Source: G963701675 sp963701675 (GTDB taxonomy: Bacteria; Planctomycetota; Planctomycetia; Gemmatales; Gemmataceae). From it: 64,000 nucleotides of DNA. Positions 1 to 6,836 of the stretch are shown here, piece after piece. The stretch spans positions 6,138,001-6,202,000 of the forward strand of contig OY969623.1 of NCBI GenBank assembly GCA_963701675.1. The letters run 5' to 3'. A program made the translations under genes and the position numbers. How positions within the stretch are numbered: position 1 is the first letter of the stretch; each line of letters opens with the position of its first letter. Below the pieces are notes generated by a model. It was not told where the DNA came from, searched no databases, and worked only from the letters and a program-made list of their open reading frames with translations.

Positions 1-106
1 ACACCCACGGAAACAGCTTCGTGCCAATTTCGGGGATCGGCAGAAACGAGCAGATGCGAGGGTCTGGGACCTCATCTCTCGACCTGTCAACAAACGGGGC
101 GAGTTT

Positions 107-290
107 TTGCTGCGACGATCAGCTCCCCTTGCGCAATTCGAACTCTTGACCCAGTTGTTTACAAGTCAAGGTCGTCAACAACTGGGTCAAGCATCGTTCG
201 GCCTGTTTTTCCCGGCGTTTTCTAGAGACATCAGAGATCGCTTGTGCAGTTCACAAACGGGGCGGGATTTCGGATGTTCGAAATCGGAGC
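107..290. repeat. Duplicated non-coding module, copy 1
   Basis: This stretch resembles 965-1128. Shared blocks include GCGCAATTCGAACT, TTGACC-AGTTGTT, GGCCTGTTTTTC-CGGC, TTTCTAGAGA-AT-AGAGATCGCTT and ACAAACGGGGCGGGA. In both copies it lies just downstream (minus-strand sense) of an HTH gene or HTH remnant, so gene and downstream DNA appear to have been duplicated together. Nothing in it looks coding. Confidence 0.75.
146..190. repeat. 14-bp perfect inverted repeat inside module copy 1
   Basis: TTGACCCAGTTGTT at 146-159 is the exact reverse complement of AACAACTGGGTCAA at 177-190, with a 17-nt spacer. Copy 2 has a related but rearranged dyad: ACTCGGTCAA near 948 and TTGACCGAGT near 1005, about 46 nt apart. 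It could be a terminator, a protein-binding site or part of a recombinase attachment site; the sequence alone does not decide. Confidence 0.6.
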
Positions 291-408
291 CCGCTGGGCG
301 CTGCCTTCGCCGTCGAGGCGCCAGGTCGGAGTGGCGGATGAACTGACTTGTCGAACGTCCGTGCTCGGCGCTGCCAGCAGAGCAGGTCGGTGTGGTCGAA
401 GTAGCGGA

Positions 409-631
409 TCATGGTTTGGTGTCCCAATGAGCTTGAGCGTGCCAGCAACGTCGTTGTTCCTCCCAGTCCCAGCGCGCGGCGATGGCCAGGAGTGTGGCTA
501 CGGGGATTGGGTCTGGGCCGTGTCGGGTTCGGCAAAACAGAATGGTTTCCTGAAGATCGGGCGCCAGATAGCGTAGGCGCATAATTTGGCTGATGCGCGC
601 GCGGCTGACCTGGCCCAGGCGCGCCAGTTCT
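409..631 (-). pseudogene. 5'-truncated copy of the recombinase-associated small HTH gene
   Basis: Reading minus from about 631, the translation ELARLGQVSRARISQ followed by LAPDLQETILF and a tail ending EEQRRCWHAQ closely matches the intact HTH protein at 1180-1554, from its RLGHVSRARVS segment to near its C-terminus. The first half of the gene is missing. At about 631 the sequence switches abruptly to the tail of an unrelated secreted-protein gene on the other strand. The upstream ATG that keeps the frame open at 687 lies in that foreign sequence. It is best read as a remnant. Confidence 0.7.
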
Positions 632-633
632 GA

Positions 634-759
634 ACGGCACGATTGACATCGGGGCGTTCGAAGTGCAAGCGACGCAGGTGAAGCCACCTTCGCATCGTCC
701 GGGCACTGAACTTCTCACCCTGGTGATAGCCACGGCCGACTTCGAATCGCTTTCCTAAC
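634..759 (+). pseudogene. C-terminal fragment of a choice-of-anchor-Q secreted protein
   Basis: The plus strand reads NGTIDIGAFEVQAT, a proline-rich linker and the end VIATADFESLS followed by a TAA stop. The two intact beta-helix proteins at 44039-45469 and 45491-46891 end the same way (IGAFEVQA, Pro-rich linker, LATADLDSL or MTADWFD). Only the last 40 or so residues remain, truncated upstream by the HTH remnant at about 631. It is a gene tail left by a rearrangement. Confidence 0.75.
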
Positions 760-778
760 GAACAGAGGAGTTTGGTTC

Positions 779-823
779 ATGCACTCGCAAATATTGAAAG
801 GTTGCCTACGCCTCGAACCCCTC
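779..823 (+). pseudogene. Orphan N-terminus with planctomycete LRLEPLE motif
   Basis: An ATG behind AGAGGAG starts MHSQILKGCLRLEPLE, the usual layout of planctomycete secreted proteins (motif about 10 residues after the start). The motif is not completed: from about 825 the DNA matches the 3' end of the S9 peptidase gene in another frame. The open frame continues to 1027 without recognisable content. It is a beheaded secreted-protein gene. Confidence 0.5.
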
Positions 824-825
824 GA

Positions 826-889
826 AGTCGAATGCCGATTATCAGTTTTATGCCACCGTGCTATTCGTCAAGGCGTATCTACTGGACTG
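826..889 (+). pseudogene. 3'-terminal fragment of an S9 peptidase gene
   Basis: In the frame ending at the TGA at 887-889 the plus strand encodes NADYQFYATVLFVKAYLLD. The intact S9 peptidase at 39811-41772 ends NGDYQFHATVLFVKAYLLDS. The DNA is also nearly identical over about 60 bp, so this is a nucleotide-level duplicate of that gene's tail. It abuts an unrelated secreted-protein start upstream. Confidence 0.75.
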
Positions 890-964
890 AGGGAGGTGCG
901 AGCCGCGGCAAAAATTGATTGTCGACGCCCTATGGCGAGCTGTAAACACTCGGTCAAGTTTTTG

Positions 965-1128
965 ATTCATCGACCGGGTCCCCGCGCGCAATTCGAACTT
1001 TTTGACCGAGTTGTTACCACCCCCTAAGAGCCGCGAGCGCGCCAGATGGCGTTTGGCCTGTTTTTCTCGGCACTTTCTAGAGATATGAGAGATCGCTTTA
1101 GCTGATTACAAACGGGGCGGGAATTTCG
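965..1128. repeat. Duplicated non-coding module, copy 2
   Basis: This is the counterpart of 107-290, sharing the GCGCAATTCGAACT, GGCCTGTTTTTC, TTTCTAGAGA and ACAAACGGGGCGGGA blocks in the same order. It lies 50 bp downstream of the intact HTH gene that closes the left recombinase operon. Confidence 0.75.
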
Positions 1129-1179
1129 CACAACACTTTTGTGCACTATCGGCGAGCGGCGATTCTGACGCCTTCGAAT

Positions 1180-1554
1180 TCACTTTCGCGCGCGATGTGG
1201 GCGCTGGCGGAGTCGCGCGTTCCAGCAGCGGCGCTGATCTTGCCATGCGAATAACCTCGCGATGGCGAGGAGATCGACGAGCGTAATCGGATCCCGGCCT
1301 CGACGTGTGGGCGGCAGGAACAGGATGGTCTCTTGAAGATCGGGCGCTAAGTTGAGCAAGCTCAGGATATGGCTCACGCGAGCGCGACTGACATGGCCCA
1401 ATCGCGCCAATTCGGCATAGTCGGCAACCACGCCGGCGTCGATGAGACCTTGGAAGCGGTGCGCCAGAGCCAGCAAACGGGCTACACGAGGTGTACGGCC
1501 TGGCGTCGGTTCGGCTTTCTGGGCCAGCCGACAGGCAATGGTTCGGCGCCTCAT
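1180..1554 (-). CDS. Small KorB/ParB-type HTH protein, last gene of the left recombinase operon
   Basis: A 124-aa basic protein. Residues about 21-85 hold a helix-turn-helix region (RVARLLALAHRFQGLI, ELARLGHVSRARVSHIL, NLAPDLQETILFL) like the HTH of KorB/ParB-type regulators. The tail is rich in Arg, Trp and Gln. Its ATG overlaps the recombinase stop (ATGA, 1551-1554), so the two are probably translationally coupled. I infer a DNA-binding accessory or regulator of the recombinase, such as a directionality or repressor function; that role is not proven. Truncated relatives lie at 409-631, about 20771-20890 and about 39600-39670, so the gene has been copied and broken repeatedly. Confidence 0.7.
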   Translation of the reverse strand: MRRRTIACRLAQKAEPTPGRTPRVARLLALAHRFQGLIDAGVVADYAELARLGHVSRARVSHILSLLNLAPDLQETILFLPPTRRGRDPITLVDLLAIARLFAWQDQRRCWNARLRQRPHRARK

Positions 1555-2789
1555 GGAATGACTCCGTCGACTTGGGCATCGGCATGGAAGCTAATGGTCG
1601 CCTGACGCTCATCAGCATCGTAGTCGATCCGCTGCACAAGGTTCCCAACCAAGCGAGCGCGATGACCGGCGCTGGACGCGGTGTCGATTATAGACCAGTC
1701 GCCTTGTGCGCCAAGCTGGTTCAAGACCAGCCGTTCGATGTCCGGCGCGGCGACCGTATTCGATTTACCCGAGTTGTGCTTCCAAGTCTGCCGGCAAACG
1801 TAGTAGCCGTAACGTTTGCCGTTGCGGGCCGTATGGGTGGGCGTCATCGGCCCGCCACAAGCCGCACAATGCAGCACTCCCTGGAGCAAGGCGCCCGAGG
1901 GCGTGCGCACTTTGGACGCCGCTGGCCGGGAGCGGCGTGCCAGCAACGCCTGGACCTTGTCCCAGGTCGTGGTCGTGATGATCGCCGGATGCTCCCCGGC
2001 ATGGAGTTCTCCTTTGTAGCCCACTTTGCCGATGTACACGGGATTGGTCAGCAGCCGTTGAATGCTGACCGTAGTAAACGGCTCGCCGCCACGCGGGATG
2101 CCGGCGCGGGTCGTCCACGACTTGTGCCGCCAACCGCGCTCGTGCAGTTCCTTGACCACGGGCCAGAGCGCCTGCTTCTTGAAGAAGAGGCCAAAGATAT
2201 CGCGGATGCGAGCCGCTTCTCGGGGATTGAGGGTTAGTTTTCGGAGGATGGGATCTAGGTCGTATCCCAAGAGCGGTCGGCCACCGCACCATTTGCCCTT
2301 GCGGCGGGTGGCGGCCATTTTGTCGCGGGTCCGTTCGGAGATGATCTCCCGTTCGAACTGTGCGAAGGACAAAAGCACGTTCAACACCAGCCGCCCCATC
2401 GACTGGGCGGTATTGAACTGTTGCGTCACCGAGACGAAGGAGACTTGGTGTTTCTCGAAGGTCTCCATCAAGCGGGCGAAGTCCAACAAGGAACGGCTAA
2501 GCCGGTCGACCCGGTGGGTCACGACACAATCGATCCGTTCGGCTTCGATATCGTTGAGGAGACGGCGAAGCGCCGGCCGGTCGATGTTGCCGCCAGTGAA
2601 GCCGCCGTCGTCGTAGCGGGTGGGTATCGAGATCCAGCCTTCCTGCGTTTGACTGGCGATGAAGGCCTCGGCGGCTTCTCGTTGAGCTTCGAGGGAGTTG
2701 AAGTCCTGATCGAGACCTTCGCTGGTTGATTTGCGAGTGTAGATGGCGCAACGGACCTGGGAGGTCAAGGGCACATGAAGCTTGCACAT
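1551..2789 (-). CDS. Serine site-specific recombinase (resolvase/invertase, recombinase domain)
   Basis: A 412-aa protein that cuts and rejoins DNA at attachment sites through a serine-DNA intermediate. The N-terminal resolvase domain covers about residues 12-160 with nucleophile Ser21 (YTRKST) and the conserved HRVDRLSRS and SFAQFEREIISERT segments. The recombinase domain follows at about 185-290 (GGRPLLGYDLD, RLLTNPVYIGKVGYKGE). A zinc-ribbon-like region has CAACGG and a later YYVCRQ. The ATG shares its A with the upstream DUF2924 stop (TAATG), and AAGGAGG lies about 8 nt upstream. It is fourth in the Ku-ligase-DUF2924-recombinase-HTH chain. It is shorter than phage large serine recombinases and lacks their long coiled-coil tail. 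Confidence 0.93.
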   Translation of the reverse strand: MCKLHVPLTSQVRCAIYTRKSTSEGLDQDFNSLEAQREAAEAFIASQTQEGWISIPTRYDDGGFTGGNIDRPALRRLLNDIEAERIDCVVTHRVDRLSRSLLDFARLMETFEKHQVSFVSVTQQFNTAQSMGRLVLNVLLSFAQFEREIISERTRDKMAATRRKGKWCGGRPLLGYDLDPILRKLTLNPREAARIRDIFGLFFKKQALWPVVKELHERGWRHKSWTTRAGIPRGGEPFTTVSIQRLLTNPVYIGKVGYKGELHAGEHPAIITTTTWDKVQALLARRSRPAASKVRTPSGALLQGVLHCAACGGPMTPTHTARNGKRYGYYVCRQTWKHNSGKSNTVAAPDIERLVLNQLGAQGDWSIIDTASSAGHRARLVGNLVQRIDYDADERQATISFHADAQVDGVIP

Positions 2790-3279
2790 TAGGAGGCCTC
2801 CTTGGGGCGTAGTTGGAAGAAGCCATAGCCGCTGCAGTGCGAGCCGGTGATGGCTTTCGCGACGGCGCTGAGGGTGCGATAGGTCACGCCCTGGTATTCA
2901 AAGCCATGCGCCAGGACCTTCACTTCGAGAACGGCGCCTTTGTAGGGTCGAGTGATGGTGGCGCCTGGCAGCAGGCGGCGGTCATCGTCGTTCGATGGAG
3001 CAGGCGGCACGGAAGCGAGCGTCGCCGCCTCTATGACGGAGAAGCGTGGTGGACTTAAGCGTAGGTCGGCGTCGTTGGCCAGTTCGGCGGCGCGTTTGCG
3101 GCGCGCTCGGACAGGTCTCCTTCCGCCAGAGCCTGCATGCGCCAAGCGATCCGTCGCAACAGCCAGATGCGGTTGCGCGAAGTAGTGGCTTCGCCAAAGA
3201 GACGGACATAGCGCTCGCGCAATTCGGCGACGGTCATCTTCTCAAGCGCCGTCAGATCGGCGTTGGTGTCTACGGTCAT
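2789..3279 (-). pseudogene. DUF2924 protein, split by a one-base frameshift
   Basis: The first part (from 3279) reads MTVAELRERYVRLFGE and RNRIWLLRRIAWRMQALAEG. The second part, in another frame, reads RKRAAELANDADLRL and ends KVLAHGFEYQGVTYR-LSAVAKAITGS. Joined at about 3080-3095 they give a typical DUF2924 protein of about 163 residues. The span is 491 nt, one short of a multiple of three, so one missing base explains the split. The break lies in GAGCGCGCCGCAAA. DUF2924 is of unknown function and commonly accompanies serine recombinases in islands. The start overlaps the ligase stop (ATGA) and the end overlaps the recombinase start (TAATG). It is either a real mutation or a sequencing error; the tight operon favours a recent change. 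Confidence 0.85.
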
Positions 3280-3899
3280 CGATTCACCTCGTTTCCCAAG
3301 AGAACGCGCTGGCTAGGTTTGATCTTCCGCCAAGCGGCCGAGCGTCGTCCCGGCCGGTAACGACTGGCCAGATGCTTGGCCATCATGCCTTCGTGACCTT
3401 GGACCACCAGGGTCTCGAACAAGCGCCGACCAGCGCCGATGATTCCTTCGGAGAACACCAGCGCGGGTTCGTTGAGCTTACACAGCAACTGCTTCAGGGC
3501 AGCGCGACGGATGCGCAAGGGTTCCGCCAGCAGCGACCGACCACGCAGGCGCAGCAGGTCGAAGACCATGTAGGCCACGGGGAAGTTCCGGCTGGCGCGG
3601 GCAATGCGCGCGGGGTGAACCAGTTGGTGGCGGCGCAGGATGTCGCCCAGGGTCGGTATACCCGACGGTCCCCAGCGGACCAACTCGCCGTCGATGACGG
3701 TATCCACCGGCACATGGGCCAACACGGCCAATTCGGGGTAGCGGTCGCGATAGTCGACGCCGTCGCGGCCCCACAACTGCCACGTGGGGCCGCAGGCCGC
3801 CAAGGCGCGAACCCCGTCCCACTTCGACTCGAAGAGGTATTCCTCCGAGTCGAACGGCTCACCGGCCACGGCCAGCATCGGCAGCGGATGGGTGTTCAT
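3276..3899 (-). CDS. Core-only ATP-dependent DNA ligase (LigD-type ligase domain without OB fold)
   Basis: A 207-aa nucleotidyltransferase domain of the LigD/LigC family, which adenylates itself and seals breaks in bacterial NHEJ. Motif I is KWDGVR with adenylated Lys26. Motif III-like VAYMVFDLL, motif IV EGMMAKHL and motif V WRKIKP (from about residue 190) follow, and the protein ends some 12 residues later. The OB-fold domain with motif VI, normally about 100 residues more, is absent. The stop is immediate and overlaps the next gene, so this is its designed length rather than a break; the second copy at 56454 has the same form. The start overlaps the Ku stop (ATGA, 3896-3899). Catalysis without an OB fold may need a partner such as Ku. 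Confidence 0.88.
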   Translation of the reverse strand: MNTHPLPMLAVAGEPFDSEEYLFESKWDGVRALAACGPTWQLWGRDGVDYRDRYPELAVLAHVPVDTVIDGELVRWGPSGIPTLGDILRRHQLVHPARIARASRNFPVAYMVFDLLRLRGRSLLAEPLRIRRAALKQLLCKLNEPALVFSEGIIGAGRRLFETLVVQGHEGMMAKHLASRYRPGRRSAAWRKIKPSQRVLLGNEVNR

Positions 3900-4789
3900 G
3901 CGCGCCTCCGTACGGGAGCCCGCTTGGCAGTGCGTTGCGTTGCGCCGTTGACGCGCGTCGGGGAGGATGGCGTGGACATGGCGGCGACACTTTTCCGTAG
4001 AGCTTCCAGAAGCGGGAGCATCGGCAAGACTTCCGTCGGCGCGGGTGTCGTCGGCCGCTGCTCGATAGCGGCTTGCACCAAGACCGCCAACTGTTCAGCC
4101 CGGTCGTCTCGGTATTCCGACCAATTCACCGGCTCGCTCTGGGAGTCGATCAATTGACCCGCCAAGTCCTTCTCGGCATCCGAGATCGCCGGCGCGCTTC
4201 CCAGTGCCGCAGCAGCCCGAACTTGTGCCGGATAGTGCAACACATGCATGGTGAGTACCGACGCGCCGGGCCGGACCAGCACCAGCCGGCGCTGGCCCGA
4301 CATCACCACCCGACCGACGGCCCACTTTCGGCGTTCTCGTAGCGCCGCGCTCAGGACGGCATAGGGATAATGGGCCACGATGCCGTCCGGCATGAGGTAC
4401 AAACTGCGGCCGGCGAACAGGGCCGGATCGAAGTCGTCGGCGCTCAGGAACCGTTCCAGGCACAAGGCCCGTTCGGCGGGAGCCCGGAGTCGGTCCAACT
4501 GGTCATCGTCGATGACCACGTAGTCGCGGTCGGTGTAAAAGTACGCACTGGTAATGGCGCCGGCATCGACGGATCCGTGCACCGGACACCCCTTCACATA
4601 GCGGATGCGTTGGCCGCAATCGGTGTGTATTTGATGGCAGTGCGTCTCGCTGGTGGTGGTCGTGGCCGGATAAGCTTTGACCGGGATGGTGACGAGGCTT
4701 AAACGCAAAAGGCCGGACCAACTGGCCCGGCCTCGCGGCGCTGCGGTGGGGTTGCTCGGCAACCCGGACGGTGTAGGCATTGCGGACAT
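3896..4789 (-). CDS. Ku protein (prokaryotic NHEJ end-binding)
   Basis: A 297-aa bacterial Ku homologue. The Ku core starts near residue 23 with SWSGLLRLSLVTIPVKAY. It continues with an H-x(5)-CGQRIRYVKGCPVHG segment, DYVVIDDDQLDRL and VLTMHVLHYPAQVR, and ends in a basic tail (RTAKRAPVRRRA). Ku rings thread onto double-strand ends and recruit the ligase. Length suits the family. The ATG at 4789 has GGAGGAA 6 nt upstream. It heads the overlapping chain Ku-ligase-DUF2924-recombinase-HTH. There is no LigD polymerase or nuclease domain nearby, so the set is a minimal NHEJ pair. Confidence 0.9.
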   Translation of the reverse strand: MSAMPTPSGLPSNPTAAPRGRASWSGLLRLSLVTIPVKAYPATTTTSETHCHQIHTDCGQRIRYVKGCPVHGSVDAGAITSAYFYTDRDYVVIDDDQLDRLRAPAERALCLERFLSADDFDPALFAGRSLYLMPDGIVAHYPYAVLSAALRERRKWAVGRVVMSGQRRLVLVRPGASVLTMHVLHYPAQVRAAAALGSAPAISDAEKDLAGQLIDSQSEPVNWSEYRDDRAEQLAVLVQAAIEQRPTTPAPTEVLPMLPLLEALRKSVAAMSTPSSPTRVNGATQRTAKRAPVRRRA

Positions 4790-4826
4790 CGAGGTTCCTC
4801 CGAATTAGTGGCTACGAAGAGGGGAA

Positions 4827-5189
4827 TTACGTGCGCGCGAACTTCCCGCGGGCCGTTTTCTGGAAGCGCGACTCGATGCCCTTGGTACGGATCTCTTTGA
4901 GTATCGCTGAATAGAGAGTGGCGGCCGGAGTCTTACCGCCAGGCGAAGTCCACAGTCCCTTCCGCGCCATGGCCGCGATCATCTCTTGGCAGTTCAGCGG
5001 CTCGGTGCTCTCCGCAAGCACCAAAGCCGCGGCATCCAAGGCGCTGAGCTTCTTGTTCTCCGCCTTGGCAGCGACGGGTTGCGACGCTTTGCCGGTGCCT
5101 CGCTTGGATTCGACGTGGCGTGAGTTCTTGGAAGGTTGCGTGACGCGCTGGGTTTTCGGGGACTTGGAGGGACGCTTTTTCGTGGCCAT
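4827..5189 (-). CDS. HARE-HTH (HB1/ASXL) domain protein
   Basis: The 120-aa product starts MATKKRPSK with a Lys/Ser-rich basic stretch to about residue 50. It then has a HARE-HTH-like domain: LSALDAAALVLAE, LNCQEMIAAMARKGLW, TPAATLYSAILKEI and a final ESRFQKTARGKF. HARE-HTH is a winged-helix DNA-binding fold found in RNA polymerase delta, ASXL proteins and some restriction or mobile elements. The start at 5189 has AAGGAG 7-8 nt upstream. The same frame is open upstream to 5588, so a longer fusion with the preceding small gene is possible. It lies 38 nt before Ku on the same strand and may be cotranscribed. Confidence 0.75.
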   Translation of the reverse strand: MATKKRPSKSPKTQRVTQPSKNSRHVESKRGTGKASQPVAAKAENKKLSALDAAALVLAESTEPLNCQEMIAAMARKGLWTSPGGKTPAATLYSAILKEIRTKGIESRFQKTARGKFART

Positions 5190-5588
5190 GGGTTGGCTCC
5201 TTGGTGAGGTTTCGCTTGGTCGGCGGGCGGAAGTCGCCGCGCCCGACACGACAGCACTGTTACCTCGACTGTGGCCACACCTCAAGCGGCTTCCGCAGAG
5301 ATTTTCCAGATTGGGCGGCGAGTCGACAAAAGGTCGATTACGAGGTCCCACGCGCTTCCCCGTCTTCCGAGTGTTCGGCGTGTCCGTCTGGGCGATGCGA
5401 AAGGTGCCTTCGGCATCGATCCGAACCGAATCCACCTGGTAGACGCGACCAAGCTGTTGACGTAACTCTCCCAGCGTAACGGGTACGCGCTGGGTCTCAG
5501 GCCCATAGATTTGGTGTTCGCCGTCGGGTAACAGAATGGTCGCCACGGGGTTGCCCTCGGCATCAATGAATCCTCGGAACATGGTCAT
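5190..5588 (-). CDS. Small unknown protein, frame open into the HARE-HTH gene
   Basis: An ATG at 5588 behind GAAGGAG starts MTMFRGFIDAEGNPVAT, followed by PDGEHQIYGPETQRVPVTLG and QVDSVRIDAEGTFRI, a coherent small beta-rich domain of about 65 residues. No stop follows and the frame runs through a copy of the repeated leader straight into the HARE-HTH gene. Because the downstream start has its own ribosome-binding site, I read this as a domain that lost its stop, or a natural in-frame fusion. The end given is where the HARE-HTH start begins. Function unknown. Confidence 0.45.
5220..5315. repeat. Repeated leader, copy 1 of 3
   Basis: A block of about 90 bp with CGCGCCCGACACGACAGCACTGTTACCTC and GCCACACCTCAAGCG-C cores, upstream (minus sense) of the HARE-HTH start at 5189. 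Related blocks lie at 5620-5712 and 5991-6080. Each sits just upstream of a good start codon, so it is probably a duplicated promoter or leader. Confidence 0.6.
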
Positions 5589-5619
5589 GACATCCTCTCC
5601 TTCGTGAGTCTGGAATGGC

Positions 5620-5712
5620 CCCGGCGGACGTCGCCGGGCCCGACACACGATCACGACTACCTCACCGACCGCCGGTCCTCAAGAGCCTTGGGACGAAAGT
5701 CGTCGATTTGTC
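5620..5712. repeat. Repeated leader, copy 2 of 3
   Basis: Shares GTCGCCG-GCCCGACACACGA, CTCAAG and CCTTGGGACGAAAGTC with the other copies, and is the most diverged. It lies upstream (minus sense) of the small gene starting at 5588. Confidence 0.5.
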
Positions 5713-5719
5713 GGCGCGC

Positions 5720-5956
5720 TTAAGGACGCCGTTTGATCTCGCTTCGCTGGCTCGGCTTTGTTGCCTCCGCCAGCACCACGGCCGCGGCGTTGAGGGCGCT
5801 GGGACGTGTGGCGTGCGCTGGGGGCGATTTGGCGCCGACCGCCGTCGCCAGTCCATTGACCGCCGTCTCAGCGGCTGGTCCGCGGCGCTTGGGCTGAGGC
5901 TTCTTTGGCGGCAGGCGTTTCGACTTGCCGGTGGTCTTGGACTTCTTCGTGGCCAT
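5720..5956 (-). pseudogene. Truncated HARE-HTH paralogue
   Basis: The 78-aa product starts MATKKSKTTGKSKRLPPK, Lys/Pro-rich like its neighbour, and reaches SALNAAAVVLAEATKPSQRSE. This matches the start of the HARE domain in the 4827-5189 gene (LDAAALVLAESTEPLNCQE), then stops; the winged helix itself is lost. The start at 5956 has GAAAGGA about 10 nt upstream. It is probably a duplicated gene that lost its 3' half, but could survive as a short basic protein. Confidence 0.6.
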
Positions 5957-5990
5957 GAGGTGCGATCCTTTCAATCGAGGTAACATCGGC

Positions 5991-6080
5991 GCGGCGAAGG
6001 TCGCCGCGCCCGACACACGAGCACTGTTACCTCGCTGGTCGCCACACCTCAAGCGCCTTTGGGACGAAAGTCTCAGATTT
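5991..6080. repeat. Repeated leader, copy 3 of 3
   Basis: Carries GTCGCCGCGCCCGACACACGA, CACTGTTACCTC, GCCACACCTCAAGCGCCTT and GGGACGAAAGTCTCAGATTT. It lies upstream (minus sense) of the truncated HARE-HTH gene starting at 5956 and is the best preserved of the three. Confidence 0.6.
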
Positions 6081-6140
6081 GTGCCTGCTTGATAACGGAC
6101 GCAGCTTATCTGTCGTCCCAACGGCATGGGCAACGGCGCA

Positions 6141-6413
6141 TTACTGTTTTGAATCCTTCCGGCTGAAGTCCATTTCCGGCAAGCGACTCAGCAACACCTG
6201 TTCGATCTTCTCTTCGACGACGTCGGGCGCCTGGCGTCCGTCGCTGAACAACGGCTCCACAAGCCGACGCGTCTCGGGGTCAAGCTGGTCCAGCGGAACG
6301 GCGCCGCACAGCGCTTGCCAAAACAAAGGTGGCAGCTTGCTGGTATCCGTGGCGCCGTGCTGCCGTTCCAAGCGTTCCATCCGCGCGCGAAGGTTCCGAC
6401 TCATACGATTCAT
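6141..6413 (-). CDS. Unknown 90-aa charged protein
   Basis: Starts MNRMSRNLRARMERLERQ, an amphipathic coiled-coil-like helix, then LPPLFWQALCGAVPLDQL and PDVVEEKIEQVLLSRLPEM. No recognised domain. It lies 48 nt after the terminase-like gene on the same strand, as such small genes do in phage-like islands. A second ATG three codons in is equally possible as the start. Function unknown. Confidence 0.55.
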   Translation of the reverse strand: MNRMSRNLRARMERLERQHGATDTSKLPPLFWQALCGAVPLDQLDPETRRLVEPLFSDGRQAPDVVEEKIEQVLLSRLPEMDFSRKDSKQ

Positions 6414-6460
6414 TGCCTCTCGTTCGTGGTAACGATGCCAACCAAACTTCGATCGATGGC

Positions 6461-6835
6461 TCAGTGTTGTCGGGAATGTTTCTCCAATGCCGCGACGCGC
6501 GCTTCGAGGTCCGCGTGCTCGCGATAGCGAACCCCCATTTCCAATACGTCCCGCGCCGCCCCGCGGCGCACGGACGCCGGAGTGGAAGCATCTTGCTGCA
6601 AATCGACCAACGTCTTCACCGATAGGAGCCCGCCTCCTGTCAACAATCCCGACGTGCGTTCGACGACTTCGGTGCCGGCTGCCTTCACCCGCGCCTTAAA
6701 CTCCGGATCATCCAAGCGACGGTACGCCGTACGCTCACCCATCTCCGCCTTGCGAGCGGCATGCTCGACCGTCGCACCACAGGCGAGGGCTCGAATGAGC
6801 GCCTCGTCAGCCACCCGACTCTTGCGCCGTGACAC
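6461..6835 (-). CDS. HTH protein resembling phage terminase small subunits
   Basis: A 124-aa protein starting at a GTG: VSRRKSRVADEALIRALACG then ATVEHAARKAEMGERTAYRRL, a homeodomain-like HTH with the layout of phage terminase small-subunit N-termini, then a conserved LLSVKTLVDLQQDASTPASV helix and an RAAARDVLEMG-like segment. The C-terminus is a coiled coil (YREHADLEARVAALEKH). The GTG lies 1 nt past the methyltransferase stop, so the two are probably coupled. No large terminase is present, so a transcriptional or DNA-binding role is as likely as packaging. Confidence 0.6.
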   Translation of the reverse strand: MSRRKSRVADEALIRALACGATVEHAARKAEMGERTAYRRLDDPEFKARVKAAGTEVVERTSGLLTGGGLLSVKTLVDLQQDASTPASVRRGAARDVLEMGVRYREHADLEARVAALEKHSRQH

Positions 6836-6836
6836 G

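Noticed and set aside
3080..3095. Programmed -1 frameshift in DUF2924
   Set aside because: No slippery heptamer or downstream stimulatory hairpin is evident, and an identical kind of break occurs in the sigma-like gene and others. A missing base is simpler.
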